Assembly (NCBI GenBank): GCA_947258405.1
Contig: CAMYIE010000001.1
Coordinates: forward strand, 186,001 to 250,000
Source of the DNA: an uncultured Eudoraea sp.
GTDB lineage: Bacteria; Bacteroidota; Bacteroidia; Flavobacteriales; Flavobacteriaceae
Length of the DNA: 64,000 nt
Reading direction: 5' to 3'
In this document: positions 10,201 to 20,255 of the stretch, piece after piece
Numbering within the stretch: the stretch's first letter is position 1
Layout of the letters: every line of letters begins with the position of its first letter
Program-made: the position numbers and the translations under genes
The notes under the pieces: model-generated
What the model was told of the DNA's origin: nothing
Database searches by the model: none
The model's input: the letters and a program-made list of their open reading frames with translations, nothing else

Positions 10201-11007
10201 GTAAAAATTAGATATGAACAGGGCCCACAGGTAATTAAGAGTGAAGACACCTTCCTGGTAGGGTATGTACTTTTTGACAAAATAGATGGATTTGCAGAAG
10301 TTGAAGTGGTTGAAAATGCACAAGCCGAAATTGCCGATAGAATAAGCAGGGGCGAACTTGTTGTACCACCAGGTATAAACTTTGAGTTTACCGGGACATA
10401 TGAAAATCAGCTTAGGGCAGAAGCAACTCTTTCGGTGGTGGTACCCATGGCATTACTATTAATATTCCTGATTCTATACTTCCAATTTCGGTCGGTTAGC
10501 ACATCATTGATGGTCTTTGTCGGAATAGCCGTTGCATTTGCGGGAGGTTTCCTGATGATTTGGCTCTATGGCCAGAATTGGTTTATGAATTTTAGCTTTT
10601 TAGGTGAGAATTTACGAGATCTTTTCCAGATGCATCCTCTTAACCTTAGCGTAGCTGTTTGGGTAGGATTTATTGCCTTGTTTGGTATAGCCACAGATGA
10701 CGGGGTAGTAATGGCCACATATCTCACACAAACTTTTAACCGAAATAAACCAGATTCTATTGAAAGAATTCGAGGAGCTGTGATTGAAGCAGGAGAAAAG
10801 CGAATACGCCCTTGTTTAATGACCACAGCAACAACAATTTTGGCGCTTTTACCCATATTGACTTCTACCGGTAGGGGTAGTGATATTATGATCCCTATGG
10901 CCATTCCAGCATTCGGAGGAATGCTCATAGCTTTAATTACACTTTTTGTTGTACCTGTATTATATGGATGGAATAAGGAGATTAAACTAAAAAGATTAAT
11001 GAAATGA
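7285..11007 (+). CDS. CusA/CzcA family heavy-metal efflux RND permease
   Basis: Inner-membrane proton-driven pump of 1240 aa that expels metal ions, by homology copper/silver. The family start (about SIKFLIENKLIAAILLF), the periplasmic motif WEGRSPQDIEDQVTYPLT and the segment DATGLGQIFWYTLEG are diagnostic for heavy-metal RND pumps. Membrane carboxylates include D431 in GTMVDVGV and D1138-D1139 in GIATDDGV. The protein is longer than E. coli CusA because of an insertion after the methionine-rich DPAPMSMYE segment, where the metal site lies in relatives. The outer-membrane factor gene overlaps its stop by 4 bp. Substrate is inferred from the family and neighbours. Confidence 0.93.
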   Translation: MMLNKSIKFLIENKLIAAILLFLFVVLGIANAPFQWDTGILSRNPVAVDAIPDIGDNQQIVFTKWEGRSPQDIEDQVTYPLTTSLLGIPGVRTIRSSSMFGFSSIYIIFEEDIEFYWSRSRILEKLNSLPANLLPEGVKPALGPDATGLGQIFWYTLEGRDENGNVTGGWDLPELRSIQDYYVRYGLSSAAGVSEVASIGGHVQEYQIDVDPELLRQYNISLQEIVAAVKESNRDIGAQTLELNQVEYLVRGLGYIKSVADIENSVITSDQFTSIHIKDIGKVSLGPSARRGILDKEGAEVVGGVVVARYGSNPLQVINNVKEKIGEISAGLPSKVLSDGRTSQLTIVPFYDRTELIQETLGTLKEALTLEILITILVIVVMVFNLRASLLISGLLPVAVLMVFSAMKLFDVDANIVALSGIAIAIGTMVDVGVILSENIVRHLKEQGTKLSTNTIVFNATSEVSGAILTAVLTTIISFIPVFSLIGAEGKLFRPLAFTKTMALTASIVVALFLIPPIAAYIFDKKNLKLNTRYFLNGAFIVLGLLGLLYGLWPGLLLIAFGVISIVHLRGWLSVQRLEQLNISITIVTIVVLLAVYWRPLGLEQNIFWNLIFVGIICFGLLGVFTIFRKYYRRILSWALINKATFLSLPAVILVLGILIMKNTGEEFMPSLNEGTFLLMPTTLPHAGTEENKRVLQQLDMAVASIPEIETVVGKAGRSESALDPAPMSMYENLIKYKPEYMLNNEGKRQRYQVDDNDHFVLKNGNTIINPNVSDANGWDPKIYDISYKDLIADNDGIYFRNWRPEIKSPDDIWSEIVRVTKLPGVTSAPKLQPIETRLVMLQTGMRAPMGIKVRGQDLSQIESFGVAIEEVLKEVNGVKAEAVFADRIVGKPYLLIDIDRELLARYGARIEDVQEILQVAVGGIPLTQTVEGRERYNVRVRYPRELRTSPSDLDKIYVPVENGSPVPLGTLVKIRYEQGPQVIKSEDTFLVGYVLFDKIDGFAEVEVVENAQAEIADRISRGELVVPPGINFEFTGTYENQLRAEATLSVVVPMALLLIFLILYFQFRSVSTSLMVFVGIAVAFAGGFLMIWLYGQNWFMNFSFLGENLRDLFQMHPLNLSVAVWVGFIALFGIATDDGVVMATYLTQTFNRNKPDSIERIRGAVIEAGEKRIRPCLMTTATTILALLPILTSTGRGSDIMIPMAIPAFGGMLIALITLFVVPVLYGWNKEIKLKRLMK

Positions 11008-12221
11008 AACGAATAATTATTCTAGGTATCATCGTCCTTGGCTATGTCAATGTTGAAGCTCAGGAACTGGATTATTTCATTCTTCAAGCCGAATTGAATA
11101 ATCCAGAGATCCAGGCTTTTGAAATCCAATATAAAGTTGCTTCAGAAAAATTGAATGAGGTAAATGCCGTATCCGATACGGAATTTAGATTTGGATACTT
11201 TGTAAGTGAACCGGAAACCAGAACAGGCGCTCAAATTTTTCGAGTTACAGTTCGTCAAATGATTCCTTGGTTTGGCACCATCTCGGCCAGGCAAAATTAC
11301 ACCACTTCTCTAGCTGCTTATGAATATTTGGATTTTATCATTGCCAAGAGAAAACTCGGCCTTTCGGTATCACAGTCCTATTACCGTCTTAATTCATTAA
11401 GAGCCAAGCAAGAGGTATTGCAGGAAAACATTATCCTGCTGAAAACCTATGAACGGTTGGCCCTGACTTCTCTAGAAGTGGGCAGTGCCACTGCAGTAGA
11501 TGTTCTGCGCCTTCAGATCCGACAAAACGAAGTAGAGCAACTTTACCAGATTCTGGAGGAAGAATACCTGGCAGAGAGAAGCCTGCTAAACAATCTGCTT
11601 AATCGCGACGTAAATACAGCTCTGGTGGTCCAGGATGAAATGGTCATTCCCGATGAAGCAAGGCAGCAATCTGATAGCGCGCTAGCTTTGAATCCAGAAT
11701 TGATAAAGTTCGACAAGGTTTATGAATCGGTGATACAATCTGAACTACTCAACAAAAAGGAAGCAGGTCCTAAAATTGGATTTGGATTGGATTTTATTGC
11801 TGTTGAAGAACGACCAGATATGGTTTTTAGCGACAATGGGAAGGACATTTTTATGCCAATGATATCACTGTCTGTTCCAATATTTAATAAAGGATATAAT
11901 TCTAAGACAATTCAGAACGAATTGAAATTAGAAGAGATAAGAGCTCAGAAAGATCAAAGGTTAAACATATTGGAAACAATGCTTGCCCAGGCACAGGGAT
12001 ATAGAAACAGTGCACGAATTGAATTTGTAACACAATCAAAAAATTTAAGACAGGCCGAAGAAGCACAGAAGATCTTGATGAAAAGTTATGAAACAGGGAC
12101 AATCGATTTTAACGATGTGCTTGATATTCAAGAATTACAATTAAAATTTCAAACCAATCTGATCAACAGTACAGAACTATATTACGTTCAGTCGGCCATC
12201 ATCAATTATTTAACCAGTTAG
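11004..12221 (+). CDS. TolC-family outer-membrane factor of the metal efflux system
   Basis: Outer-membrane channel subunit (405 aa) for the CusA-type pump. It has a cleavable signal peptide ending near VEAQ and two coiled-coil-rich TolC repeats, for example TYERLALTSLEVGSATAVDVLRL-like and SYETGTIDFNDVLDIQ-like segments that mark the paired helical hairpins. There is no lipobox, unlike many CusC proteins. The start ATG overlaps the pump gene stop (ATGA), which indicates translational coupling. The name CusC is avoided because the family is diverse. Confidence 0.9.
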   Translation: MKRIIILGIIVLGYVNVEAQELDYFILQAELNNPEIQAFEIQYKVASEKLNEVNAVSDTEFRFGYFVSEPETRTGAQIFRVTVRQMIPWFGTISARQNYTTSLAAYEYLDFIIAKRKLGLSVSQSYYRLNSLRAKQEVLQENIILLKTYERLALTSLEVGSATAVDVLRLQIRQNEVEQLYQILEEEYLAERSLLNNLLNRDVNTALVVQDEMVIPDEARQQSDSALALNPELIKFDKVYESVIQSELLNKKEAGPKIGFGLDFIAVEERPDMVFSDNGKDIFMPMISLSVPIFNKGYNSKTIQNELKLEEIRAQKDQRLNILETMLAQAQGYRNSARIEFVTQSKNLRQAEEAQKILMKSYETGTIDFNDVLDIQELQLKFQTNLINSTELYYVQSAIINYLTS

Positions 12222-12251
12222 TTAAGTTTTAATATTTTAAAAATCGAAAAA

Positions 12252-12809
12252 ATGAAAATTATCATGAAAATTACAGGAAGTGCTTTACTATTGGCCATTT
12301 TATTTGCTACATATTCTTGCAAAGAGGCTAAACCAGCTCAAAAAGATACGGATTCTGATGTCCAAGTCGCAGAGCCTATGGAAAAGACGGAGGATTCTGA
12401 GATCAGTTTGGTGAATGTTTTGGAGTTCAAGGACAAAAACATGCAGGACAGTTTTCAGCACTATACCCATATCAAAACAGCGTTGACGAATGGAGATGAA
12501 ACAGAAGCGAAATTGGGTGCAGAAATGCTAATGCAAAACACAAAGGATGAAGCATTACAGATTAGCTTAACTAAGATAATAGAGGCCGCTGAAATTTCAG
12601 CCCAAAGGGAAGCCTTCGCAGAACTTGGATTGCAATTAGAAGAGTCGATCAAAGAAAATTTATCATCAGGGACTTTGTACAAACAGTTTTGTCCTATGGC
12701 CTTGAACGATAAAGGGGCCTTCTGGTTTTCTGAAGTTAAGGAGATCAGAAATCCATATTTTGGGGATAAGATGCTCAAATGTGGTAGCGTGGTGGAGACT
12801 ATCAACTAA
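12252..12809 (+). CDS. DUF3347 lipoprotein
   Basis: Lipoprotein of 185 aa with a lipobox ending at Cys23 (FATYSC) and one DUF3347 domain, recognised from the C-terminal pattern YKQFCPMALNDKGAFW followed by NPYFGDKMLKCG. This domain is often fused to CusB-type adaptors or found beside them. Here it is a free-standing protein between the outer-membrane factor and the adaptor. The conserved Cys/Met residues suggest metal binding in the periplasm, which is inference. It starts 30 bp after the preceding gene, so it is likely in the same operon. Confidence 0.85.
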   Translation: MKIIMKITGSALLLAILFATYSCKEAKPAQKDTDSDVQVAEPMEKTEDSEISLVNVLEFKDKNMQDSFQHYTHIKTALTNGDETEAKLGAEMLMQNTKDEALQISLTKIIEAAEISAQREAFAELGLQLEESIKENLSSGTLYKQFCPMALNDKGAFWFSEVKEIRNPYFGDKMLKCGSVVETIN

Positions 12810-12894
12810 GAATGATAATTGTCATAACGCCTTGTTATAATATGTATAACATTACCATCATGTCAGTTTGTAGTGAGGGTGATAAAAATTCAAT

Positions 12895-13596
12895 ATGAAG
12901 CTAGGAACCAACAAATTAATTCGCAAATCTCACAGGTATTTGGGGATCTTTCTAGGAGTGCAGTTTTTATTGTGGACCATAAGTGGGATGTATTTTAGCT
13001 GGACCGAGATCGACGAGATTCATGGAGATCAATTTATAGCCGATGAAATCTCTGAGATTGCATTTGAATCTTTGCTGAGTCCGACTCAGATAGTTGGGAA
13101 GGAGAAAATTAAATCAATTGAGTTAAGGGTCATAGCTGATCAACCCTATTATTGGATTGACGATGAGGCTCTTTACAATGCACAGAATGGTGAATATAAG
13201 TCAGAGATAAACAGGGCTGATGCTATTGGTATTGCCCAAAAACATATTAAAGCCGGCTTTGAGATCAAGGATATTCTAAGGATTACAACTGTTGGCAAGC
13301 ATCATGAATACAGGGGAAGACCTTTACCAGCTTATGTAGTCTCTTATGAGCACCCTGAGAATCTAAAAGCCTACATATCGGCAAAGGACGGAAGTTTTCA
13401 AAGAATTAGACACCGGTCATGGCGTTGGTTCGATTTCCTTTGGATGACGCATACTATGGACTACCAGGGCAGAGACAATTTCAATACAATATTGCTCAGA
13501 GTTTTTTCTCTGATGGGATTAATAACGGTTTCAAGTGGATTTTTACTCTGGTTTGTAAGCTCTGCAACGATTCGAAAAATAAAAAAAACAGTATAA
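12895..13596 (+). CDS. PepSY-domain membrane protein
   Basis: Protein of 233 aa with two membrane segments (about residues 16-35 and 203-225) bracketing a periplasmic PepSY-like domain. The N-terminal pattern RKSHRYLGIFLGVQFLLW and the C-terminal WRWFDFLWMTHTMDYQGRDN are typical of PepSY-associated membrane proteins. The molecular role is unknown. Relatives occur in metal and redox gene clusters. Its TAA stop shares one base with the ATG of the adaptor gene (TAATG), so it is co-translated with the efflux machinery. Confidence 0.82.
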   Translation: MKLGTNKLIRKSHRYLGIFLGVQFLLWTISGMYFSWTEIDEIHGDQFIADEISEIAFESLLSPTQIVGKEKIKSIELRVIADQPYYWIDDEALYNAQNGEYKSEINRADAIGIAQKHIKAGFEIKDILRITTVGKHHEYRGRPLPAYVVSYEHPENLKAYISAKDGSFQRIRHRSWRWFDFLWMTHTMDYQGRDNFNTILLRVFSLMGLITVSSGFLLWFVSSATIRKIKKTV

Positions 13597-14870
13597 TGAA
13601 GAGAAATACGATATACATAATATTTGCTGCCTTGATCGGAATGATTATGGGCTACGTTATAACTGGTATACTTAATACAGGTGAGAGTGAAAACCATAAT
13701 CATGAGGCAGAGGTGAACTCGGATCAGATGTGGACCTGCTCCATGCATCCTCAGATTATGCAGAAGGAGGCAGGTGACTGTCCTCTTTGCGGAATGGACT
13801 TAATACCGGCAGAAATTGACGATGATGGCCTCTCCCCAGACGCTTTCAAGATGAGCAGGAATGCAATGGAATTGGCCAATATTCAAACCACTATTGTCGG
13901 TGGTGGAAATTTGGATTCATCGAATCATTTATCAGTAACGGGTACGATTAAACGCAATGAGGAATCAAATGCAGTTCAGGCAAGTTATTTTGATGGCAGG
14001 ATAGAAAAACTTAATGTTAACTACGTCGGACAGATAATTCGTAAAGGACAATTACTGGCGAAAATATTTTCACCGAACCTTATTGCCGCCCAACAGGAAT
14101 TACTAAGCGCCATTTCTCTGAAAACATCTCAACCCGAATTATATAAGGCGGTAAGAAATAAACTAAAGCTATGGAAATTGACAGAAAATCAAATTAATGA
14201 AATTGAATCATCTGGAACTGCAATAGAGTATTTTCCAATATATGCTACTGTTTCCGGAACTGTATCAGAGGTAATAAGCGCAGAGGGTGACTATGTAAAA
14301 CAAGGTCAACCCATTCTTAGAGTTAGTGATCTAAAAACTGTGTGGGCCGAATTCGATGTGTATGAAAATCAAATTTCACTCTTTAAAATTGGTCAAAAAA
14401 TAAATATTATACCGATGGCACATAGTCATGAAAGTATTCAAGCGGAAATCTCTTTTATCGATCCGATTCTGGATTCCAGAACACGTACGATGACCATAAG
14501 AACAGTGCTTGATAACCGAGATGATGCTTTAAAGCCAGGGATGTTTATTACCGGAACTGTAGCATTGCCTGAATCGGCAGATCAGGAGATTACGGTACCT
14601 TCTTCTGCAGTGATGTGGACAGGAGAACGTTCTGTGGTTTATATAAAGCGTAGTCCGGAGGAACCCATTTTTGAAATGAGAGAGGTCAAGGTCGGGAGAA
14701 TTAACGATAATTCAACCACAATTATTTCAGGTTTACAGAATGGCGATGAGGTGGTTGTTAATGGTACATTTACTGTGGATGCCGCTGCGCAACTGATGGG
14801 TAAGAAATCTATGATGAACAGAGGGGGTGGTAGTTCCTCAACAGGGCACGAAGATCATATGAAAATGTAG
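13596..14870 (+). CDS. CusB-like efflux RND periplasmic adaptor with heavy-metal-binding domain
   Basis: Membrane-fusion protein (424 aa) that links the pump to the outer-membrane channel. After an N-terminal anchor it has a small heavy-metal-binding domain, WTCSMHPQIM...CPLCGMD (residues 47-67), with C48 and the C62xxC65 pair, then barrel-sandwich, hairpin and beta-barrel adaptor domains. The C-terminal tail is rich in Met and His. The longer open frame from 13419 is rejected: the ATG at 13596 gives a proper N-terminal membrane segment and forms TAATG with the PepSY stop. A shared intrinsic terminator follows about 110 bp downstream. Confidence 0.92.
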   Translation: MKRNTIYIIFAALIGMIMGYVITGILNTGESENHNHEAEVNSDQMWTCSMHPQIMQKEAGDCPLCGMDLIPAEIDDDGLSPDAFKMSRNAMELANIQTTIVGGGNLDSSNHLSVTGTIKRNEESNAVQASYFDGRIEKLNVNYVGQIIRKGQLLAKIFSPNLIAAQQELLSAISLKTSQPELYKAVRNKLKLWKLTENQINEIESSGTAIEYFPIYATVSGTVSEVISAEGDYVKQGQPILRVSDLKTVWAEFDVYENQISLFKIGQKINIIPMAHSHESIQAEISFIDPILDSRTRTMTIRTVLDNRDDALKPGMFITGTVALPESADQEITVPSSAVMWTGERSVVYIKRSPEEPIFEMREVKVGRINDNSTTIISGLQNGDEVVVNGTFTVDAAAQLMGKKSMMNRGGGSSSTGHEDHMKM

Positions 14871-14982
14871 GTTTTTAAGTTCTCCTGCTAAAGAATCAAA
14901 AGCTCAGCAAAAGCTTCTAATTACAATCCTCCCTTGTTGTAAATACAGGGAAGACAATAGTGACGACAGTAAGGAACATAAA

Positions 14983-15010
14983 AAAAACCGTCCATAACAG
15001 GACGGTTTTT
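14983..15010. terminator. Bidirectional intrinsic terminator between the metal efflux cluster and groEL
   Basis: Stem AAAAACCGTCC / GGACGGTTTTT with a 6-nt loop, flanked by A and T runs on both sides. It can terminate the efflux operon (plus) and the groES-groEL operon (minus). Confidence 0.88.
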
Positions 15011-15033
15011 GTATTATTTGTTCTAACGAATAA

Positions 15034-16964
<1,931 letters not shown>

Positions 16965-17003
16965 ATTTTTAGTTTTTAGATTATCGATTTTCGCTTACTC
17001 TTA

Positions 17004-17035
17004 GGCAGAAATTATGCCAGAGTTTAAAACTGACA
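17004..17035 (-). promoter_or_regulatory. Candidate groES regulatory region: imperfect palindrome overlapping a sigma-54-like promoter
   Basis: On the minus strand, TGTCAG (17035-17030) and CTGGCA (17020-17015) form arms around AGTTTTAAACT-type symmetric sequence. The second arm runs into TGGCATAATTTCTGC, which keeps the 12-nt spacing between GG and GC expected of a sigma-54 -24/-12 promoter. The predicted start is near 16993, about 28 nt before the GroES ATG. The assignment is inference. The palindrome may instead be the binding site of a heat-shock repressor. Confidence 0.4.
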
Positions 17036-17042
17036 TTTTGTT

Positions 17043-17075
17043 AAAAAAAATGCCAGCTTGTCATTTGAGCTGGCA
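17043..17075 (-). terminator. Intrinsic terminator downstream of secG
   Basis: Minus-strand hairpin TGCCAGCT / AGCTGGCA with a 9-nt loop, followed by eight T residues (17050 down to 17043). Closes the miaB-to-secG transcription unit. Confidence 0.88.
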
Positions 17076-17099
17076 AATTTCGATTAATATTTTCAAATT

Positions 17100-17468
17100 T
17101 TACTGGATAGTGTCGATAGGATTCACGCCATTCTGGGCAGGCACCTCTTCAGGCACTTCCTCGGGTACGGTTTCCGGAACCGTATTCTCAATGTCATCGC
17201 CCTGTAACAACTTGGATTCAGCATCGGCAAAATTACCTTTGATCGCAACATTGGAGAGCAGGATAAGGACCACCAGCAATGTAGCCAGTGTCCAGGTACT
17301 TTTATCAAGAAAATCTCCGGTTTTCTTTACACCTCCCACAATCTGGTTTCCACCTCCACCAAAGGAAGAAGAAAGTCCACCTCCTTTAGGGTTCTGCACC
17401 ATGACCACCAATACCAGCAGGAAACATACCGCGATAATAAGTATAAGGAATATGGTAAATGTGCTCAT
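17100..17468 (-). CDS. secG: Preprotein translocase subunit SecG
   Basis: Inner-membrane accessory subunit of SecYEG, 122 aa. Two membrane helices (about residues 4-24 and 57-75) are joined by the conserved loop VMVQNPKGGGLSSSFGGGG, diagnostic of SecG. The acidic, Pro/Val-rich C-terminal tail (VPETVPEEVPEEVP) is an extension often seen in Bacteroidota. Last gene of the operon, beginning directly after the upstream TPR-like gene and followed by a terminator. Confidence 0.95.
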   Translation of the reverse strand: MSTFTIFLILIIAVCFLLVLVVMVQNPKGGGLSSSFGGGGNQIVGGVKKTGDFLDKSTWTLATLLVVLILLSNVAIKGNFADAESKLLQGDDIENTVPETVPEEVPEEVPAQNGVNPIDTIQ

Positions 17469-18398
17469 CTATTTCAAATTTTCTTTCTGTAACTGTTTTA
17501 CCGCTTTTATGCGGTCTGCAAAGAAACCACTTTTTTCCGGATATTTCAAACTTAAGATCCGGTAGGATTGTATGGCCTTTTTATACTTCTTTTGTTCGAG
17601 ATAAACCTTGGCCAGCGTCTCGGTCATCAATTCATCGTCTTTGAGTTTTGAAGAGGATTTTATATCCACCACTGGAGCATCTTTATCGGGCTCAATCTTG
17701 TGGTCCGATTCCATGAATTTGTCTATAAGTTCGAATTTGCGTTTTTTGGCCGACTTTTCTTCGAGTGGAAAATCAATTTCTTTTATCTCCCCTTTATCGT
17801 CCTTTGAGGTCTCTCCTTCTCGTAGAGGCTTCAGCGATGTGAGCTGCAACCACTCTCCAAAAGAATGTTTTTCCTTCTTTGTAAAGGGCAACGGCTTGCC
17901 CAGATCAAGAGATTCTTCTGCTTTCTTTCTTTTTTCCCTCGCCAACTGTTCATCGATTTCCGGGTCTTTTGATTTGAACAGAGATGGGTCGAGAATTTGA
18001 TCGGCGTCTTGTAAAGACCTAGGCAGAGGTTCATCAGAAGAGTCTTCGATCATCGCTGTGTCTGCATCGGGATTGGGCAGAACGTCCTCTGAAATTGTCT
18101 CTTGTTCTGTCAATGGTGCAGACTTGCCCGAAATGGTATCTGCAATATTGTTTTGAAGAAATTCTTCCGAAGTAATAAAATCGAATAGCACATCCCTGTC
18201 TGCCGTATAGGCTGCTGTAATTTTCAGGGCCTTGTTATATTTAAAGCTGTTGAGGTTATTGAGGCCTTTTAATTGCAAAGCACGGGCAGTTTGGAAATAA
18301 GGGTATTCTTTTAGCACATCTTCCAACTGACGGGTCTGGCCGGCATCGACCATCTCATCGGGGTGTTGTAGCAGATGTGTAAATTCTGTAACCTTCAT
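17469..18398 (-). CDS. Conserved hypothetical protein with a C-terminal TPR-like helix pair
   Basis: Cytoplasmic protein of 309 aa, not recognised as a named family member. The N-terminal 90 residues are helical (DVLKEYPYFQTARALQLKGL). The middle is highly charged and low in complexity (about 110-250). The C-terminal segment LAKVYLEQKKYKKAIQSYRIL looks like a single tetratricopeptide helix pair. It sits between lptE (15 bp) and secG (0 bp), an arrangement seen in flavobacteria, so a role near envelope biogenesis or secretion is possible but unsupported by any motif. Confidence 0.8.
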   Translation of the reverse strand: MKVTEFTHLLQHPDEMVDAGQTRQLEDVLKEYPYFQTARALQLKGLNNLNSFKYNKALKITAAYTADRDVLFDFITSEEFLQNNIADTISGKSAPLTEQETISEDVLPNPDADTAMIEDSSDEPLPRSLQDADQILDPSLFKSKDPEIDEQLAREKRKKAEESLDLGKPLPFTKKEKHSFGEWLQLTSLKPLREGETSKDDKGEIKEIDFPLEEKSAKKRKFELIDKFMESDHKIEPDKDAPVVDIKSSSKLKDDELMTETLAKVYLEQKKYKKAIQSYRILSLKYPEKSGFFADRIKAVKQLQKENLK

Positions 18399-18413
18399 TA
18401 TCTAACTTAATAC

Positions 18414-18944
18414 TTACCAGTTGGCCAGGGATGCATTAAAAATATCCTGGGTCAAACGCTCAAAAATAACCTGGAGTGCCTCATCGCGCACTGAGGCCAG
18501 CTGGGAATTGGCATCGTAGTCGTAAAAGAAACTGAACCGCTGTTCGAAGTCGGTATCTTCCTTAGTTTTGTTATAAAACCGGACCTGTACACTCATCGTC
18601 AACCGGTTTTGGGCGGCCCGTTGTTCGGCTGTGGCGGTCATTGGTGACACCCTATATTCAACAATCTCACCTTCGTATAGTAAATCTCCGCTGGAGGTTA
18701 CCAGGTCTAGACTTGTCTGGGTCAATATCAAATCCTGTAAGGCAAGTGTAAACTCACGGTCTAGCCCCGGGTCGAAAGTTGAGCCCGGGCTCTGGGTGGC
18801 AAAATTCTGAAAATATATTATCTGAAAAGTTTCTGCACTTCCAACATCGCCACCGGTAAAATTATAAACACCACAACCTGAGAGGGAACCGAAACCTGTC
18901 AGGAAAATCATTAAGGTTAAGATCTTGTTCAGTTTTACAACCAT
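18414..18944 (-). CDS. lptE: LptE-family LPS assembly lipoprotein
   Basis: Outer-membrane lipoprotein that plugs LptD and helps insert lipopolysaccharide. The start at 18944 gives MVVKLNKILTLMIF and a lipobox LSGC, with the typical GVYNFTGG after the cysteine. An upstream in-frame ATG at 18974 would add ten residues and is less suited to a lipoprotein signal. The body has the family pattern of an early FQN segment, DREFTLALQDLIL, and an internal EGEIVEYRVSPM. It lies in the miaB-activator-lptE-secG operon. LptE family members are divergent, so the name is by family pattern and context. Confidence 0.85.
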   Translation of the reverse strand: MVVKLNKILTLMIFLTGFGSLSGCGVYNFTGGDVGSAETFQIIYFQNFATQSPGSTFDPGLDREFTLALQDLILTQTSLDLVTSSGDLLYEGEIVEYRVSPMTATAEQRAAQNRLTMSVQVRFYNKTKEDTDFEQRFSFFYDYDANSQLASVRDEALQVIFERLTQDIFNASLANW

Positions 18945-18985
18945 CCGTTTCGTTATATGGCTCAATATAATCATGTTGTTTATGC

Positions 18986-20254
18986 TTACAAATCGTATTG
19001 CTTAATTTTTCGATAAAGCGTTCGCTCAGAGATTCCCAGCTCAGCTGCCGCGGCTTTGCGCTTCCCCCTGTTACGATCCAGGGATTTTTTGATGAGTTCG
19101 ATTTCCTTTTCCTGGAGAGATAATGTCTCTTCCTCCTGGATCTCTTCAGCAAAGCTGTATTTATCTTCCTGGTGGGCTTCGGGCTCTGTATTATGAACTA
19201 CGCTAGTTTCCGGTAACGGTAATAACTCCAGGTGCCGCTCTTCTGTTTTTGGAGTATCACCATTCTCACCATATATTTTTTTAATCAGGCCTTCATGTTC
19301 CTCTTGTACCTGGGAAGTGTCATTGTTTTTGAGCAGTTCTAACGTCAGCTTTTTAAGGTCATTCAGATCTCCCTTCATGTCGAAGAGTACCTTGTATAAA
19401 ATCTCCCTTTCGTTACTGAAATCGTTCCTGGGACTATCTTTCTCGATTACGGCCGGCAACTGACTATCACCTGCATTGGGCAAATAACTATTAAGTGTAC
19501 TTACCGAGATGAACCGCTCTTCCTCCAGCACAGAGATCTGTTCCGCTACGTTCCTAAGTTGTCTGATATTGCCTGGCCAGCGGTATTTTAACAATAACTG
19601 TACTGCATCATCCCGCAGTCGAATGGTGGGCATCTTGTATTTTTGGCTAAAATCGGATGCGAATTTACGGAACAAGAGATGGATGTCTTGTTGCCGATCC
19701 CTCAAAGGAGGGATACTGATTTCAACGGTGCTGAGACGATAGTAGAGGTCTTCACGGAATTTTCCTTTTTTGATGGCCTCTGTCATCTTCATGTTCGTGG
19801 CCGCCACTATTCTCACATTGGATTTTTGTACCTGGGAAGAACCTACCTTTAGAAATTCTCCGTTTTCCAAAACACGCAATAACCGCACTTGGGTGGTTAA
19901 CGGTAATTCGCCAATCTCGTCTAGAAAAATAGTACCGCCATCGGCTACTTCAAAATATCCACGCCTGGTTTGAGTAGCTCCGGTAAATGCTCCTTTTTCG
20001 TGCCCAAACAATTCACTGTCTATCGTTCCCTCTGGGATAGCACCACAGTTTACAGCGATATATTTTGCGTGTTTCCTATGCGACAGGGCATGGATGATCT
20101 TGGGAATCGCTTCTTTTCCAACTCCGCTTTCACCGGTAACCAACACTGAAATATCTGTTGGGGCGACCTGAGTTGCCTTTTCAATGGCGCGATTTAATTT
20201 GATATCGCTGCCTATAATCTCGAACCGTTGTTTTATGGCCTGAACACCTTCCAT
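18986..20254 (-). CDS. Sigma-54 interaction domain transcriptional activator (AAA+ and Fis HTH)
   Basis: Enhancer-binding protein of 422 aa that remodels sigma-54 RNA polymerase holoenzyme. It begins almost directly with the AAA+ domain: Walker A GESGVGKE (about residue 40), the sigma-54 contact loop GAFTGA (about 90), Walker B TIFLDEIG, and the arginine region FREDLYYRL. A charged linker (about 245-375) leads to a Fis-type helix-turn-helix, AAAAELGISERTLYRKI. There is no receiver, GAF or PAS domain in front, so activity is probably set by expression, partner proteins or the linker. It starts 1 bp after miaB. Confidence 0.92.
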   Translation of the reverse strand: MEGVQAIKQRFEIIGSDIKLNRAIEKATQVAPTDISVLVTGESGVGKEAIPKIIHALSHRKHAKYIAVNCGAIPEGTIDSELFGHEKGAFTGATQTRRGYFEVADGGTIFLDEIGELPLTTQVRLLRVLENGEFLKVGSSQVQKSNVRIVAATNMKMTEAIKKGKFREDLYYRLSTVEISIPPLRDRQQDIHLLFRKFASDFSQKYKMPTIRLRDDAVQLLLKYRWPGNIRQLRNVAEQISVLEEERFISVSTLNSYLPNAGDSQLPAVIEKDSPRNDFSNEREILYKVLFDMKGDLNDLKKLTLELLKNNDTSQVQEEHEGLIKKIYGENGDTPKTEERHLELLPLPETSVVHNTEPEAHQEDKYSFAEEIQEEETLSLQEKEIELIKKSLDRNRGKRKAAAAELGISERTLYRKIKQYDL

Positions 20255-20255
20255 T

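Noticed and set aside
13419-13595. Longer N-terminus for the CusB-like adaptor
   Set aside because: The extra 59 residues overlap the PepSY gene in another frame; the ATG at 13596 gives a proper membrane anchor and a TAATG overlap.
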